Source: Bradyrhizobium sp.
Lineage (GTDB): Bacteria > Pseudomonadota > Alphaproteobacteria > Rhizobiales > Xanthobacteraceae
NCBI GenBank assembly: GCA_028290305.1
Contig: JAQGKC010000083.1
Span: 1-64,000, forward strand
Reading direction: 5' to 3'
Length of the DNA: 64,000 nucleotides
Each line of letters starts with the position of its first letter. Within the stretch, counting starts at the first letter, position 1. The notes beneath the pieces were generated by a model. The model was not told where the DNA came from. It worked only from the letters and a program-made list of their open reading frames with translations, and made no database searches. The position numbers were made by a program, and so were the translations under genes. This document shows positions 34,922-42,975 of this stretch, one piece after another.

Positions 34922-36117
34922 TAGTGAACAGCGCCGGAGAAATCGCGCGGCAACGCACATTGAACGACCCGCACGTTTCGTATCGATGCCGGCGTATTGC
35001 GGCTGCGACCGACAAATCGCGGGACGCCGTCTGTAAACACCGCAGCGACCGCGGGAACGTCGCCATTGCGCAGGGCGGACAATGCATCGGGTTGCGAGCC
35101 GCCGGCGCAGGCGTCGATGAGCACGACATCGGCATCCTTGCCGACCTCAAGCATTCCCGAGTTGAGCCGGTAAACTCTGGCGTTATTTCCAGTCGCGGCC
35201 GCGATCGCCTGTTCCGGCGGCATGCCGCCAAGGCTCGCGAGATGGCTGATGGTGTAGAACATCCCCAATGGCATGATGCCGCTTCCGGTCGGCGTATCGG
35301 TCGCGATCAGCAATCGCTCCGGCTGGCCCGCATCATCAAGCAGTTTTGCGGTCAGCAATGCCGTTCGCAAATTTCCGGCCGTGCAAAGCTGCAGCGCGAT
35401 GTCGCTTTCATTGACCAGCCGCGCAAAGCCGGGCTCGGGCATCGCGACCGGACCGCCATTGACGTGGAACGACACGCTCGGATTGGAGGCGAGCACGTGC
35501 TCGGCCCAGATTCCGGACGAGCCCGGGATCGACGACCCGCCGGTATGCATGGTGGTGATCATGCCGAGCCGGCGCGCGGCCTGCATCAGAGAGGCATACT
35601 CGAACGGCGTTTCGAACGCGCCGAAGCCCGCCTTTGCCAGCCACAATCCCTGCGCAACTAAATCCCCGAGGTCCGCCTCGGTCAGTCCGGGCTCGAGGAT
35701 GACCGAACCGGCGTGGACGCGCATGCCGCCCGGCCGATAGTCGAGGAAGCAGGCGCGCGCAGCCAGCGCAAGCGCCTTGACACCCGCCGGATCTTTCGGC
35801 CGGCCGGGCACATGAACTTCGGAAGCCGTGATGGCGGTGGTGGTGCCGCCGTGCAGATAGCTCTCGAGATACCCGACCGTGCGCTGGCGCGGCGTGTAAT
35901 CCCCGAACGTGATGTGAACATGACTGTCGATCAGACCGGGAATTGCCGTCGTGCCGGCGGCATCCACCACCACATCGCACGCGGCCACCTTGTCGGACGA
36001 CAACGTGCCGATCTCGGAGATCGAGCCATTATCGAGCAGGATGTCGCTGCCCGGACCGACCGGCGATTTCAGATCGCCCGTGACGATGACGCCGATGTTG
36101 ACAATAGCCGTGCGCAA
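34921..36117 (-). CDS. Enamidase-like amidohydrolase
   Basis: Cytoplasmic metal-dependent amidohydrolase (398 aa). Metal-site segments are DSHVHIT, MHTGG, HVNGG and LIATDTPTGSG. Many long stretches match what I remember of enamidase from Eubacterium barkeri nicotinate fermentation (6-oxo-tetrahydronicotinate to 2-formylglutarate): NIGVIVTGDLKSPV at the start, DYTPRQRTV, HVPGRPKDPAG, GGSSIPGSS and RSRNTP near the end. I therefore infer hydrolysis of a cyclic enamide or lactam. It follows a DUF1185 gene by 12 bases and ends an operon begun by HpaB copy 2. Confidence 0.82.
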   Translation of the reverse strand: MRTAIVNIGVIVTGDLKSPVGPGSDILLDNGSISEIGTLSSDKVAACDVVVDAAGTTAIPGLIDSHVHITFGDYTPRQRTVGYLESYLHGGTTTAITASEVHVPGRPKDPAGVKALALAARACFLDYRPGGMRVHAGSVILEPGLTEADLGDLVAQGLWLAKAGFGAFETPFEYASLMQAARRLGMITTMHTGGSSIPGSSGIWAEHVLASNPSVSFHVNGGPVAMPEPGFARLVNESDIALQLCTAGNLRTALLTAKLLDDAGQPERLLIATDTPTGSGIMPLGMFYTISHLASLGGMPPEQAIAAATGNNARVYRLNSGMLEVGKDADVVLIDACAGGSQPDALSALRNGDVPAVAAVFTDGVPRFVGRSRNTPASIRNVRVVQCALPRDFSGAVH

Positions 36118-36129
36118 ACCATCCCCCTC

Positions 36130-36706
36130 TTACCGCAGCCCGTCCTTGCCGATGATATCCTTGGCCGCGAGGCCACCGACCCGCGCGTTGAGCCGCCCCC
36201 GGTTCGCCAGGCAGACGATCAGCGCGACCTCGTCGGCCGCGGGCGCGTCAGACGGCAAGGTAATCGACACGCCATCATAGTGCGATCTGACGTAGAGAGC
36301 GTCTTTGTGTGCGAGCGGCACATCGATCGCACTGCCCGGCGCCGCGAGCTTCGTGAAGGAAGGGATCCAGGCCTCGGCGCCTCCAACCGCTTCGCGCAGC
36401 GGTGCGGCGAAGACGGTCGTCAGCATGGCATTCGCATGCTCCAATTCGCCGCCAAGGCCGACAACCCCGCCCTTGCCATGACTCTCGATCTTGTACGACC
36501 CCATCAATTCGACCGCGAGCTTCGCCAGGGTCCGGCCGACCTCGGCGCTGGCCTCGATCGCTTCACTTAAATCCTCGGCATAACCTCCGGCGTAAGGGTT
36601 TCCCACCACTGCGACCGACGCGGCGCAGCGGCAGCGCATGCCGACGGCCGGCCTCGACTTCCCTGTGATCCCAAAACGACAGCAGGCGGCGGATATCGAG
36701 TTTCAT
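36130..36706 (-). pseudogene. DUF1185 (amino acid synthesis family) gene with a frameshift
   Basis: From ATG 36706 (AGAGG upstream) the frame reads MKLDIRRLLSFWDHREVEAG, matching the start of the intact paralogue at 47712-48272, but it ends after 48 residues. The rest of the protein (GNPYAGGYAEDL to the C-terminus) continues in another frame from about 36625 to 36130. One extra base in the run CGCCGCG near 36619-36626 explains it. Family segments LGGELEHANAML and SAIDVPLAHKDALYVRSHYD are intact. It is either a recent inactivation or a sequencing error. Confidence 0.72.
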
Positions 36707-36798
36707 CAGAGACCTCTTGGAACCAGGCGCGGGTTCGTAGCGAGCTTATCCAGCGTCATCATCGAACGTGTGGACCGGAGTGACCATGAGCACCCATA

Positions 36799-38313
36799 TC
36801 AAGCGATGTTCCCAGCGCTTTGCTTCGAATCTTCCAGATCGTAACTGTTCATGATCTGCGTTGCCATCGCCGTTGCACGATCCCAATCATAGGTACGATA
36901 GCTGTGACCTCGCGTGACGAACTGGGCGCCGGCATAGAACATCTCGTATTGCAGATGGCGGGAAGCGAATTCCGAGCCAACGGCGTCCCAGGTCAATTTC
37001 AGCAGCTTGACGCGGTCCTGGCCCGTCATGACCGGAGACACCTGCGTCAGCGAAATCATGCGGGCGATTTCCGGATTATCGAAATCGGCTGCCGATGATG
37101 GCAGCATCATGAGCGCCCCGCCCGCCAACTCCCTGATCGTGTTGATGACGACTGGATACATCTCCTGCGACTGAACCTGCGCCGCATACAGCAGTTGCCT
37201 GTTGGGCAGGAAATATTCGCCGCGCATGGCGCCGCCGGCTTCCATACCAAGCACCATGCCTTCGATCAGGGATGCCTGCGACGCCAGCTTGCCAAGGACA
37301 TCGACGACCGGCGGGAAATTGATCGTGCCGATGGTCCGCGCGATCCCTCTCGCGAGGCCGACCAGAAAGCGCAACTTCACCGACAGCCGGATCTGCGCCT
37401 GATAGTTTTGGTAGACATGTGCCGGCGTGTCATGAAGTTGTGCGCGGCACATATCGGTGTTCCGCAGCACGAAGACGCGCTCCCAGGGAACCTTCACGTC
37501 ATCGAAGAAAATCAGCGCATCGTTTTCATCGAAACGGGACGACAACGGATTATCGTATTCGCTGACCGCGCTTGCCTCGAACGACTTGCGCGACAGCATA
37601 TTGAGGCCTTTGGTGCCCATCGGCAGCGCGCACGAGAAGGCCAGATGTTCCTCGCCCGGCTTCAGCGGTTGACCGGAGCCCACGAAGATTTCGTTCGCCA
37701 TGATCGCACTGGTGGCGAACAGCTTGGCGCCGCGAATCGTGATTCCCGCTGCGTCCTCATCGACGATGCGTGCAACCATATCTTCCGCGTTCTTGCCCTG
37801 ATCGCCGAACGCCTTGGACCGGTCGCCCTGCACGTTGTTGATCACGTAGGTTAGAAACAGATCGTTTTTCCGCGCATGGTCGTACCAGTCCCGAAAGGCG
37901 CGGCCGCGCTTCTCGTCGTAATTGTCGAATACCTCGATGCCCATCATCATGCCCGACATGGAGGATGCCACGTGATCCGGAGAGCGCCCCAGAAATCCGC
38001 ATGAGACTTCGGCCCATTCCACCAGGGCCTTGCGGCGCTCGGCCAGCTCGGCGTAACTGCGAGGCAACTGCCAGCATCGATTGACGCGGCAGCCGCCACC
38101 AAGGTCGAAGGTCATGCGTTCGACGTTTTCCGGCCTCGACTGATAGTCGTAAAGCGCGCCGGCCGACGCCACCGCGTTGCGGTAGGCCGGATGCACGGAA
38201 ACGTCGTGGACGAGTTTTCCATTCAAATAGACCGCACGACCGTCGCGAACACTTTCGATGTGCTCCGCGCCGTTTTTCACCCGGCGGGACTGCGGCAACC
38301 CTGGATTGGTCAT
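36799..38313 (-). CDS. HpaB-family two-component flavin hydroxylase (copy 2)
   Basis: Oxygenase component (504 aa), clearly paralogous along its length to the copy at 26364: both share RDGR-x-x-YL-x-G-x-LV-x-DV near residue 22, DHVASxxSGMxMG, the FFDDVKVPWERVFV segment and GSEFASRHxQYEMFYAG. No reductase is adjacent, so it probably depends on the one at 27900. It heads the operon HpaB2-DUF1185-amidohydrolase and has its own promoter with the shared 17-base site. The two copies may act on successive or related substrates. Confidence 0.86.
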   Translation of the reverse strand: MTNPGLPQSRRVKNGAEHIESVRDGRAVYLNGKLVHDVSVHPAYRNAVASAGALYDYQSRPENVERMTFDLGGGCRVNRCWQLPRSYAELAERRKALVEWAEVSCGFLGRSPDHVASSMSGMMMGIEVFDNYDEKRGRAFRDWYDHARKNDLFLTYVINNVQGDRSKAFGDQGKNAEDMVARIVDEDAAGITIRGAKLFATSAIMANEIFVGSGQPLKPGEEHLAFSCALPMGTKGLNMLSRKSFEASAVSEYDNPLSSRFDENDALIFFDDVKVPWERVFVLRNTDMCRAQLHDTPAHVYQNYQAQIRLSVKLRFLVGLARGIARTIGTINFPPVVDVLGKLASQASLIEGMVLGMEAGGAMRGEYFLPNRQLLYAAQVQSQEMYPVVINTIRELAGGALMMLPSSAADFDNPEIARMISLTQVSPVMTGQDRVKLLKLTWDAVGSEFASRHLQYEMFYAGAQFVTRGHSYRTYDWDRATAMATQIMNSYDLEDSKQSAGNIA

Positions 38314-38656
38314 GCGACGGTTTCTCTTATGCTGCGAGACATCGATCCATCATGCTGGCCCTAAAGCAATTGCATAATAGCTACTATACGAAGCTATTTC
38401 AATCATAAAAAATTCCGGTACGCAATTCTGAACTGTGAGCGCCGCCGCATTGTTGCCTGCCGCTGATAAATTCAAGCGTGCCTTCGCCGAGTTCGACTGG
38501 CATGGTCATTGCTAGACCGGCGTCGCGGAAACGGCCACGCTAACGGCGTATCGGTTTCGCAGCGCTGGGATGCCCCGACCGGCCTTCCGCCTGCCGGCGC
38601 GAGCATTGTAAAAGAAGCCGGTGCGAACGAGTGACTGATGCGAAGCTGGAACGATC
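38314..38656. other. Divergent promoter region, HpaB2 / flavoprotein
   Basis: About 340 bases. The HpaB2 promoter and operator lie at 38374-38402 (listed separately). On the flavoprotein side I see no clear promoter. No gene is supported here. Confidence 0.45.
38374..38402 (-). promoter_or_regulatory. HpaB2 promoter with MarR-type operator in the spacer
   Basis: Minus strand: -35 TTGAAA (38402-38397), 17-base spacer, -10 TATTAT (38379-38374). The site AGCTACTATACGAAGCT (plus strand 38379-38395) fills the spacer, the same layout as at the ubiD promoter 13 kb away. The divergent flavoprotein gene may share it. Confidence 0.68.
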
Positions 38657-40384
38657 ATGACTCTCAATGGAAGCAACGGTGCCGCGGCGGCGCCGACGCA
38701 TATCGAAACCGACGTTCTCGTGATCGGTGCCGGCGGCGCCGGCGTGTACGCGGCGCTTGAAGCCGCGCGGGCCGGCGCGGCGGTTGTTCTGGCCGACCGC
38801 AGCCTGATCGGGCGTGGCGGTGCCACGGTCATGGCGCAAATGACGGTCGCCGCAGCGCTGGGCGAGCAGACGCCGGATCATTGGGAGCATCATTTATCCG
38901 ATACGCTCGCGGCCGGACGCGGTCTTTGCGACGAGCGTCTTGCGGCGCTGCTGTGTGAGGATGGACCGCGGCGACTGCGCGAGATGGATGACTGGAAAGT
39001 CGGCTGGGCGCGCGAGGACGGTCATATCAAGCAGGCGCAGGCGCCCGGCCACGATCGACCTCGTTGCGCCTATGTCGATTTTCTTTCCACCGGTCCCGCG
39101 GTGTCGCGCACCCTGCGCTCACAGCTCAATGCCGCCAACAGTGTCCGCCGCATCGGCGAGCTCGTGATCGTCGATATCGCGGTTCGCGATGGCGAAGCCT
39201 GCGGCGCGACGGCCCTGCATCTGCCGACCGGACACGCCGTCACGTTTGCCGCCAAGGCCGTGATCATCGCAACCGGCGGGTTGACGGGACTTTATCGCCG
39301 CAACAGCGCATCTTCCAACATGGGCGGTGACGGCTACGCGCTGGCGCTGCGTGCCGGCGCCGAGCTCATCGACATGGAGTTCGTGCAGTTCTTTCCCATC
39401 GGTCACCTTGCGCCAAGACTTGTCGGCATGGACCCGATCATGTGGGATCCGTTCCGCTACAAGCTGGGCGGCAAGCTGCTCAATGCTGAAATGCGTGAAT
39501 TCGAGCAAGACTATGCCACGCAGGACAACCGCAGTGACGGCCGTTACGTCCTGACGCGCGATCTCGCGACCTACGCCATCACCAGGGAAGTCGAGGCCGG
39601 CCGTGGCAGCCCCGCCGGCGGCGCTTATCTGAGTTTCCAGCACGTGCCCGAGGCCGAGATCCGCAGCGCGTTCGGGCCAGTGGTGGATCGGCTTGCCGCC
39701 AATGGCATCGATCTGGCCAAACGCCCGGTGGAAGTCGCGCCGATCGCGCATTATCACATGGGCGGCGTGCGGGTCGACGAGACGCTGCAAACATGCGTGC
39801 CCGGTCTTTACGCGTGCGGCGAGGCGGTCGGCGGAGCCAATGGCGCCAACCGGCTATCGGGCAACGCGATCACCGAAGCCTTTGTGTTCGGCGCCCGCGC
39901 CGGTCTCAACGCCGCGCTGCGTGCGTTGCAGAGCTCGTCGCTCTGGTCGCCGCAGGCCGCTGGTCCCGCGCTCGATCTGTTACGCAGCGCGCAAAGGCGC
40001 GACGCCCCAAATCCGGCGGCGGTCGTTGCAGAATTGAAGGCGCTGATGGCCGATATGGTTGGGCCGTTCCGCACCGAAGACCAGCTGCGTTCGGCTGTGC
40101 AGGCCATCGAGCGGTTGAAAACCGACATCGGCGAGATCCCGTTCTCGTCTGCAGCCGCGTTTGATCCTGTGCTGGTCGACTGGCTCGACCTGCGCAACAT
40201 GCTGCTGGTCGCGCAATCCGTCACGTTGCCGGCGCTCGCCCGCACCGAGAGTCGCGGCGCGCATCAGCGCGAGGATCATCCGGGTCTCGACGACAACTGG
40301 TGTGTCAACCAGCTCGTAGCCCTTTCGCGCGGCAAGATCCGGCTCAGCCGCAGCGCACCATCGACCGGGAGGGCCGCGGCATGA
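38657..40384 (+). CDS. Fumarate reductase/succinate dehydrogenase-like flavoprotein
   Basis: FAD enzyme (575 aa) of the SdhA/FrdA/AprA family. The dinucleotide motif is VLVIGAGGAGVYAALEAARAG; the substrate-site segment is IAHYHMGGVRVDE, and the late FAD segment is GEAVGGANGANRLSGNAI. At the site of the covalent FAD-binding histidine (HTxAAQGG in SdhA) it has GRGGATVMAQ, so FAD is probably not covalently bound. It overlaps a small [2Fe-2S] gene (ATGA). No membrane anchor genes are present, so it is a soluble oxidoreductase, perhaps reducing or oxidising a C=C bond of a ring-derived acid. Divergent from HpaB2. Confidence 0.82.
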   Translation: MTLNGSNGAAAAPTHIETDVLVIGAGGAGVYAALEAARAGAAVVLADRSLIGRGGATVMAQMTVAAALGEQTPDHWEHHLSDTLAAGRGLCDERLAALLCEDGPRRLREMDDWKVGWAREDGHIKQAQAPGHDRPRCAYVDFLSTGPAVSRTLRSQLNAANSVRRIGELVIVDIAVRDGEACGATALHLPTGHAVTFAAKAVIIATGGLTGLYRRNSASSNMGGDGYALALRAGAELIDMEFVQFFPIGHLAPRLVGMDPIMWDPFRYKLGGKLLNAEMREFEQDYATQDNRSDGRYVLTRDLATYAITREVEAGRGSPAGGAYLSFQHVPEAEIRSAFGPVVDRLAANGIDLAKRPVEVAPIAHYHMGGVRVDETLQTCVPGLYACGEAVGGANGANRLSGNAITEAFVFGARAGLNAALRALQSSSLWSPQAAGPALDLLRSAQRRDAPNPAAVVAELKALMADMVGPFRTEDQLRSAVQAIERLKTDIGEIPFSSAAAFDPVLVDWLDLRNMLLVAQSVTLPALARTESRGAHQREDHPGLDDNWCVNQLVALSRGKIRLSRSAPSTGRAAA

Positions 40385-40716
40385 AGGCAACGCTCGCGAT
40401 CCAGCGTGGCGCGCTCGGCGAGCCGCCGCGCGTCGAAAACTTCGAGGTCACGTTCGAGCATGGCCAGTCCGTGCTCGACGGCTTGCGCGCGCTTCGGCGC
40501 GAGGTCGATCCGTCGCTTGCGTTTCGGTTCTCCTGCATCAACGCCAACGCCTGCAAGGAATGCATGATGCTGATCGACGGCAGGGTCGATTACGCCTGCA
40601 CGGTCCGGCTGAAGGAGGGCGTGACGGCCCTTGCGCCGTTGCCGAAGAAAGCCTTGATCCGGGATCTCGTCACCGAGATTGCCCCGCCAGACGAGCGACT
40701 TTGGCCGCGACCGTGA
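40381..40716 (+). CDS. One-domain [2Fe-2S] protein, SdhB N-terminal domain only
   Basis: A 111-residue protein that corresponds to the plant-ferredoxin-like N-terminal domain of SdhB/FrdB. The ligands are C52, C58, C61 and C73 (C-x5-C-x2-C-x11-C; SdhB has x4 in the first gap). The C-terminal domain that carries the 4Fe-4S and 3Fe-4S clusters in SdhB is missing. The start overlaps the flavoprotein stop by four bases. It is the likely electron carrier of the flavoprotein. Confidence 0.83.
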   Translation: MKATLAIQRGALGEPPRVENFEVTFEHGQSVLDGLRALRREVDPSLAFRFSCINANACKECMMLIDGRVDYACTVRLKEGVTALAPLPKKALIRDLVTEIAPPDERLWPRP

Positions 40717-40877
40717 CAACAGCGGTCTATCCGGGAATGCGGCAGTAAGCTTCACTTCCTGAGTTTGAAAAGTCGTTACTGAGCCTGGCACAAAGCCAGA
40801 AATTTCAGGTAACTTATGATCCGATTGATGTTACAAAGCACTTATTCGATTTTATGTCTTATCAACCGAGCACGATA

Positions 40878-41648
40878 ATGCGTCCCTGCTGGCAAGCCTT
40901 CGCTGTTGCTATTATTTTCTTTATAACTCCGTCAGTTGCCGAGCTGTCCTATGGCAGACCGCTTCTTCCATCGTTTTCCAGTGGTGTGTCCGACGATTTG
41001 GGGACATCCGGACGCCCTGTAATTTTAGTCTCGAATGAGGCTAAAGGACAAGAACCGGATACTGATATATTCGCGCTCATGTCAGGGCGGTGCAGCATCC
41101 TGAAAATCGCGGGACGCGATTTCGCGTGCAGGGCCGTTGCATACTTCCATATGGAACAAGGCCGGACAAATTTTACGGTTGCTCTCGACGACCCAACTGA
41201 CAATAGCCACATCGTCTCGTTCTCGGGTGAAAATGGCCGGAAACAAGATAATCTATACGAACTGCCCATCGACCGGATGCTGCTAAGCTCCAAGGACAGG
41301 CCGAAGGTCGATGGCCTGCCAGTGCCGTTCGTCGAATTGTCGAGTGGAATATGCCGGCAGTTGGGAAACTTCGCGATGAGACAGATTTCCAGTATCTCCT
41401 GCACCGCGATCGACAAGAATGGTAAAACCTATGAATTGCAGTTCGAATCCGACGGCTCACCCATCAAGGTGCGAAAGGTCAGGCAGGCGCCGCTGATATC
41501 GGAAAAGCGCCGCGCCAAGCAGCTCGAGCAACTCGAATGCCGCCACAGGGCCGATCTTGCGCAGATCCTGCCCAGAGATCGGGCTTCTTACATTATTGGG
41601 TGCCTAGGCGAGGATAGCCAAAACTCCGCGACGGACACGCATCCATAA
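40878..41648 (+). CDS. Secreted hypothetical protein
   Basis: About 256 residues from ATG 40878, which gives a clean Sec signal (MRPCWQAFAVAIIFFI to SVAE); an in-frame ATG at 40854 adds eight residues. Cysteines occur at several places in the mature part (GRCSIL, DFACRAVAYF, GICRQL, ISSCTAID, LECRHRADL), suggesting disulfides. I do not recognise the family. Its upstream sequence is AT-rich and includes a half-match to the MarR-type site (TTACAAAGC at 40831-40839). The gene is less GC-rich than its neighbours. Confidence 0.6.
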   Translation: MRPCWQAFAVAIIFFITPSVAELSYGRPLLPSFSSGVSDDLGTSGRPVILVSNEAKGQEPDTDIFALMSGRCSILKIAGRDFACRAVAYFHMEQGRTNFTVALDDPTDNSHIVSFSGENGRKQDNLYELPIDRMLLSSKDRPKVDGLPVPFVELSSGICRQLGNFAMRQISSISCTAIDKNGKTYELQFESDGSPIKVRKVRQAPLISEKRRAKQLEQLECRHRADLAQILPRDRASYIIGCLGEDSQNSATDTHP

Positions 41649-41680
41649 AGCGCAAAGGCCCTGCGGGGTTGCGCCTGGCG

Positions 41681-42076
41681 CTATCGCTTGTCGATCAGGA
41701 AATCGTCCGTGAATTCCCCTCGCGACACTTTCACGGGAATTTCGCCCTCACTTCCGACCTCCAGAATCTCCGAGCCGGACTTGTTGTCCTTTGGGGTGAG
41801 CAGTTCGATACGCTCGGCAATCTGCGCGGCCTGCCAGTTATTCAAGTTCCACCTGAACTTGCCGCCTGTATCTCGCATGCCGAACTCTCCGTCGGCCGGC
41901 GCAAGGATCAAATCGGCGCGGGATGCCGCACCCGGAATGCGTTCTGCGACGGACATTTCCTGCGGACTAGCGGCAAAGCGGCGAAGCAGCTTCGCGAGCG
42001 CGGCAAGGTCCGCACCTTCGCCGACGAACAGAAAGAGCGGGTGGAAATCGCTCGGCATGTATTCAAAGCGAAGCAT
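41681..42076 (-). CDS. Conserved-looking hypothetical protein next to dioxygenase genes
   Basis: Acidic cytoplasmic protein of 131 aa, family not recognised. It begins LRFEYMPSDFHPLFLFVGEG and ends with a charged segment (EGEIPVKVSRGEFTDDFLIDKR region). It shares direction with the dioxygenase genes and lies 32 bases past the 68-residue protein's stop. The opposite strand is also open here, but the minus-strand product has the more protein-like composition and fits the operon. Confidence 0.5.
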   Translation of the reverse strand: MLRFEYMPSDFHPLFLFVGEGADLAALAKLLRRFAASPQEMSVAERIPGAASRADLILAPADGEFGMRDTGGKFRWNLNNWQAAQIAERIELLTPKDNKSGSEILEVGSEGEIPVKVSRGEFTDDFLIDKR

Positions 42077-42108
42077 GGTTGATGTCCGACAATTCCTGCC
42101 CTGACCGT

Positions 42109-42315
42109 TCAGGTGCCTTCGGGATTGCTCAAAACCTCGAGAATATCCTGAGCATGACAGAGTTCGCTGGTGCCTACATCGTCCGGGCTCTTGGGAACTT
42201 CAAGATAGCGCACCTGCAGCCACATGCCGTCTTCCATATTCTCAAGCACCTCCGCCACGATGCCCTCGCGCAGCCGAAGGCGTTCTCCTGGCTTGATGGT
42301 CAGAACGTTTATCAT
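42109..42315 (-). CDS. Small hypothetical protein in the dioxygenase operon
   Basis: A 68-residue acidic protein (MINVLTIKPGERLRLREG start) predicted to be mostly beta strand, without signal peptide or cysteines. It is 30 bases downstream of the dioxygenase beta subunit. The composition and position suggest a real gene, perhaps a small accessory factor of the dioxygenase. No family recognised. Confidence 0.55.
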   Translation of the reverse strand: MINVLTIKPGERLRLREGIVAEVLENMEDGMWLQVRYLEVPKSPDDVGTSELCHAQDILEVLSNPEGT

Positions 42316-42345
42316 TGTATCACTCTCTGCGCCCGCCGGCCCGGC

Positions 42346-42945
42346 TCAAAAAAACATCGTCAGGTTCTTGGCCAGCAGAATATTCTGCTCAAGGAGAATT
42401 TCACGTTTGGCGACCTTCCATCCGGCGCCAGTCATCCGGAGCATGTCGTTTCGCCTGCCGACAAACGTGTAGGTCTCATACTCGACGCGGTTTTGATAGA
42501 TCAGGAAGCGGCTCGTGACATCGATTTCCCCGGGCTGTTCGAGATCGGGACGAACGCCTCTGATCTGGACGTTGCTCACTATATGGCAAATCCGGGACAG
42601 CGGCTCTTCGGCATAATGCACGCCGGTGAGGATCTGCTCTACCCGCTTGGTGAGCGTCCACTTGTCTTCGTCGAACCAGCTGATGCCTTCACCGATCCTG
42701 GTATTTTCCCGTGCGGCATGCTGGCCGAACTTCACGTTTCGCCGGATCGGCATGAAGTAGGTTATGTCGTCGGCCAGAATGTCCAGCCAATCGCGAAACC
42801 GGCGATCGTCGAGCAGATCAGCCTCGTGGAAGTAGAAGTCCTCGATGTCGGCTTTCAGACGATAATACGCGGCTGACCGCTCGATGGAGGAGTTCGCGGC
42901 GGGCGGCGCGGCGCCCTTTTCCTTGTCCTGAACGACTGCGTTCAT
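42346..42945 (-). CDS. Aromatic-ring-hydroxylating dioxygenase, beta subunit
   Basis: Small subunit (199 aa) with the SnoaL-like cone fold of Rieske dioxygenase beta chains. It is recognised by FYFHEADLLDDRRFRDWLD, the DDITYFMPIRRN strand and the late FVGRRNDMLRMTGAGWKV segment. It has a structural role in the alpha3-beta3 hexamer. Order in the operon is alpha, dehydrogenase, beta; the dehydrogenase sits between the two subunits. Confidence 0.88.
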   Translation of the reverse strand: MNAVVQDKEKGAAPPAANSSIERSAAYYRLKADIEDFYFHEADLLDDRRFRDWLDILADDITYFMPIRRNVKFGQHAARENTRIGEGISWFDEDKWTLTKRVEQILTGVHYAEEPLSRICHIVSNVQIRGVRPDLEQPGEIDVTSRFLIYQNRVEYETYTFVGRRNDMLRMTGAGWKVAKREILLEQNILLAKNLTMFF

Positions 42946-42975
42946 GGGGATGTCCTTTTCGGGTTGCGCATCGTG

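Noticed and set aside
40824..40840. A fifth MarR-type operator before the secreted hypothetical gene
   Set aside because: The right half (TTACAAAGC) matches well but the left half does not, and the outer T is lost. It may be chance, so it is not counted in the regulon.
41669..42082. A 137-codon open frame on the plus strand
   Set aside because: It competes with the minus-strand gene of almost the same span. The minus-strand product has the more natural composition and fits the operon direction; I cannot exclude the opposite with full certainty.
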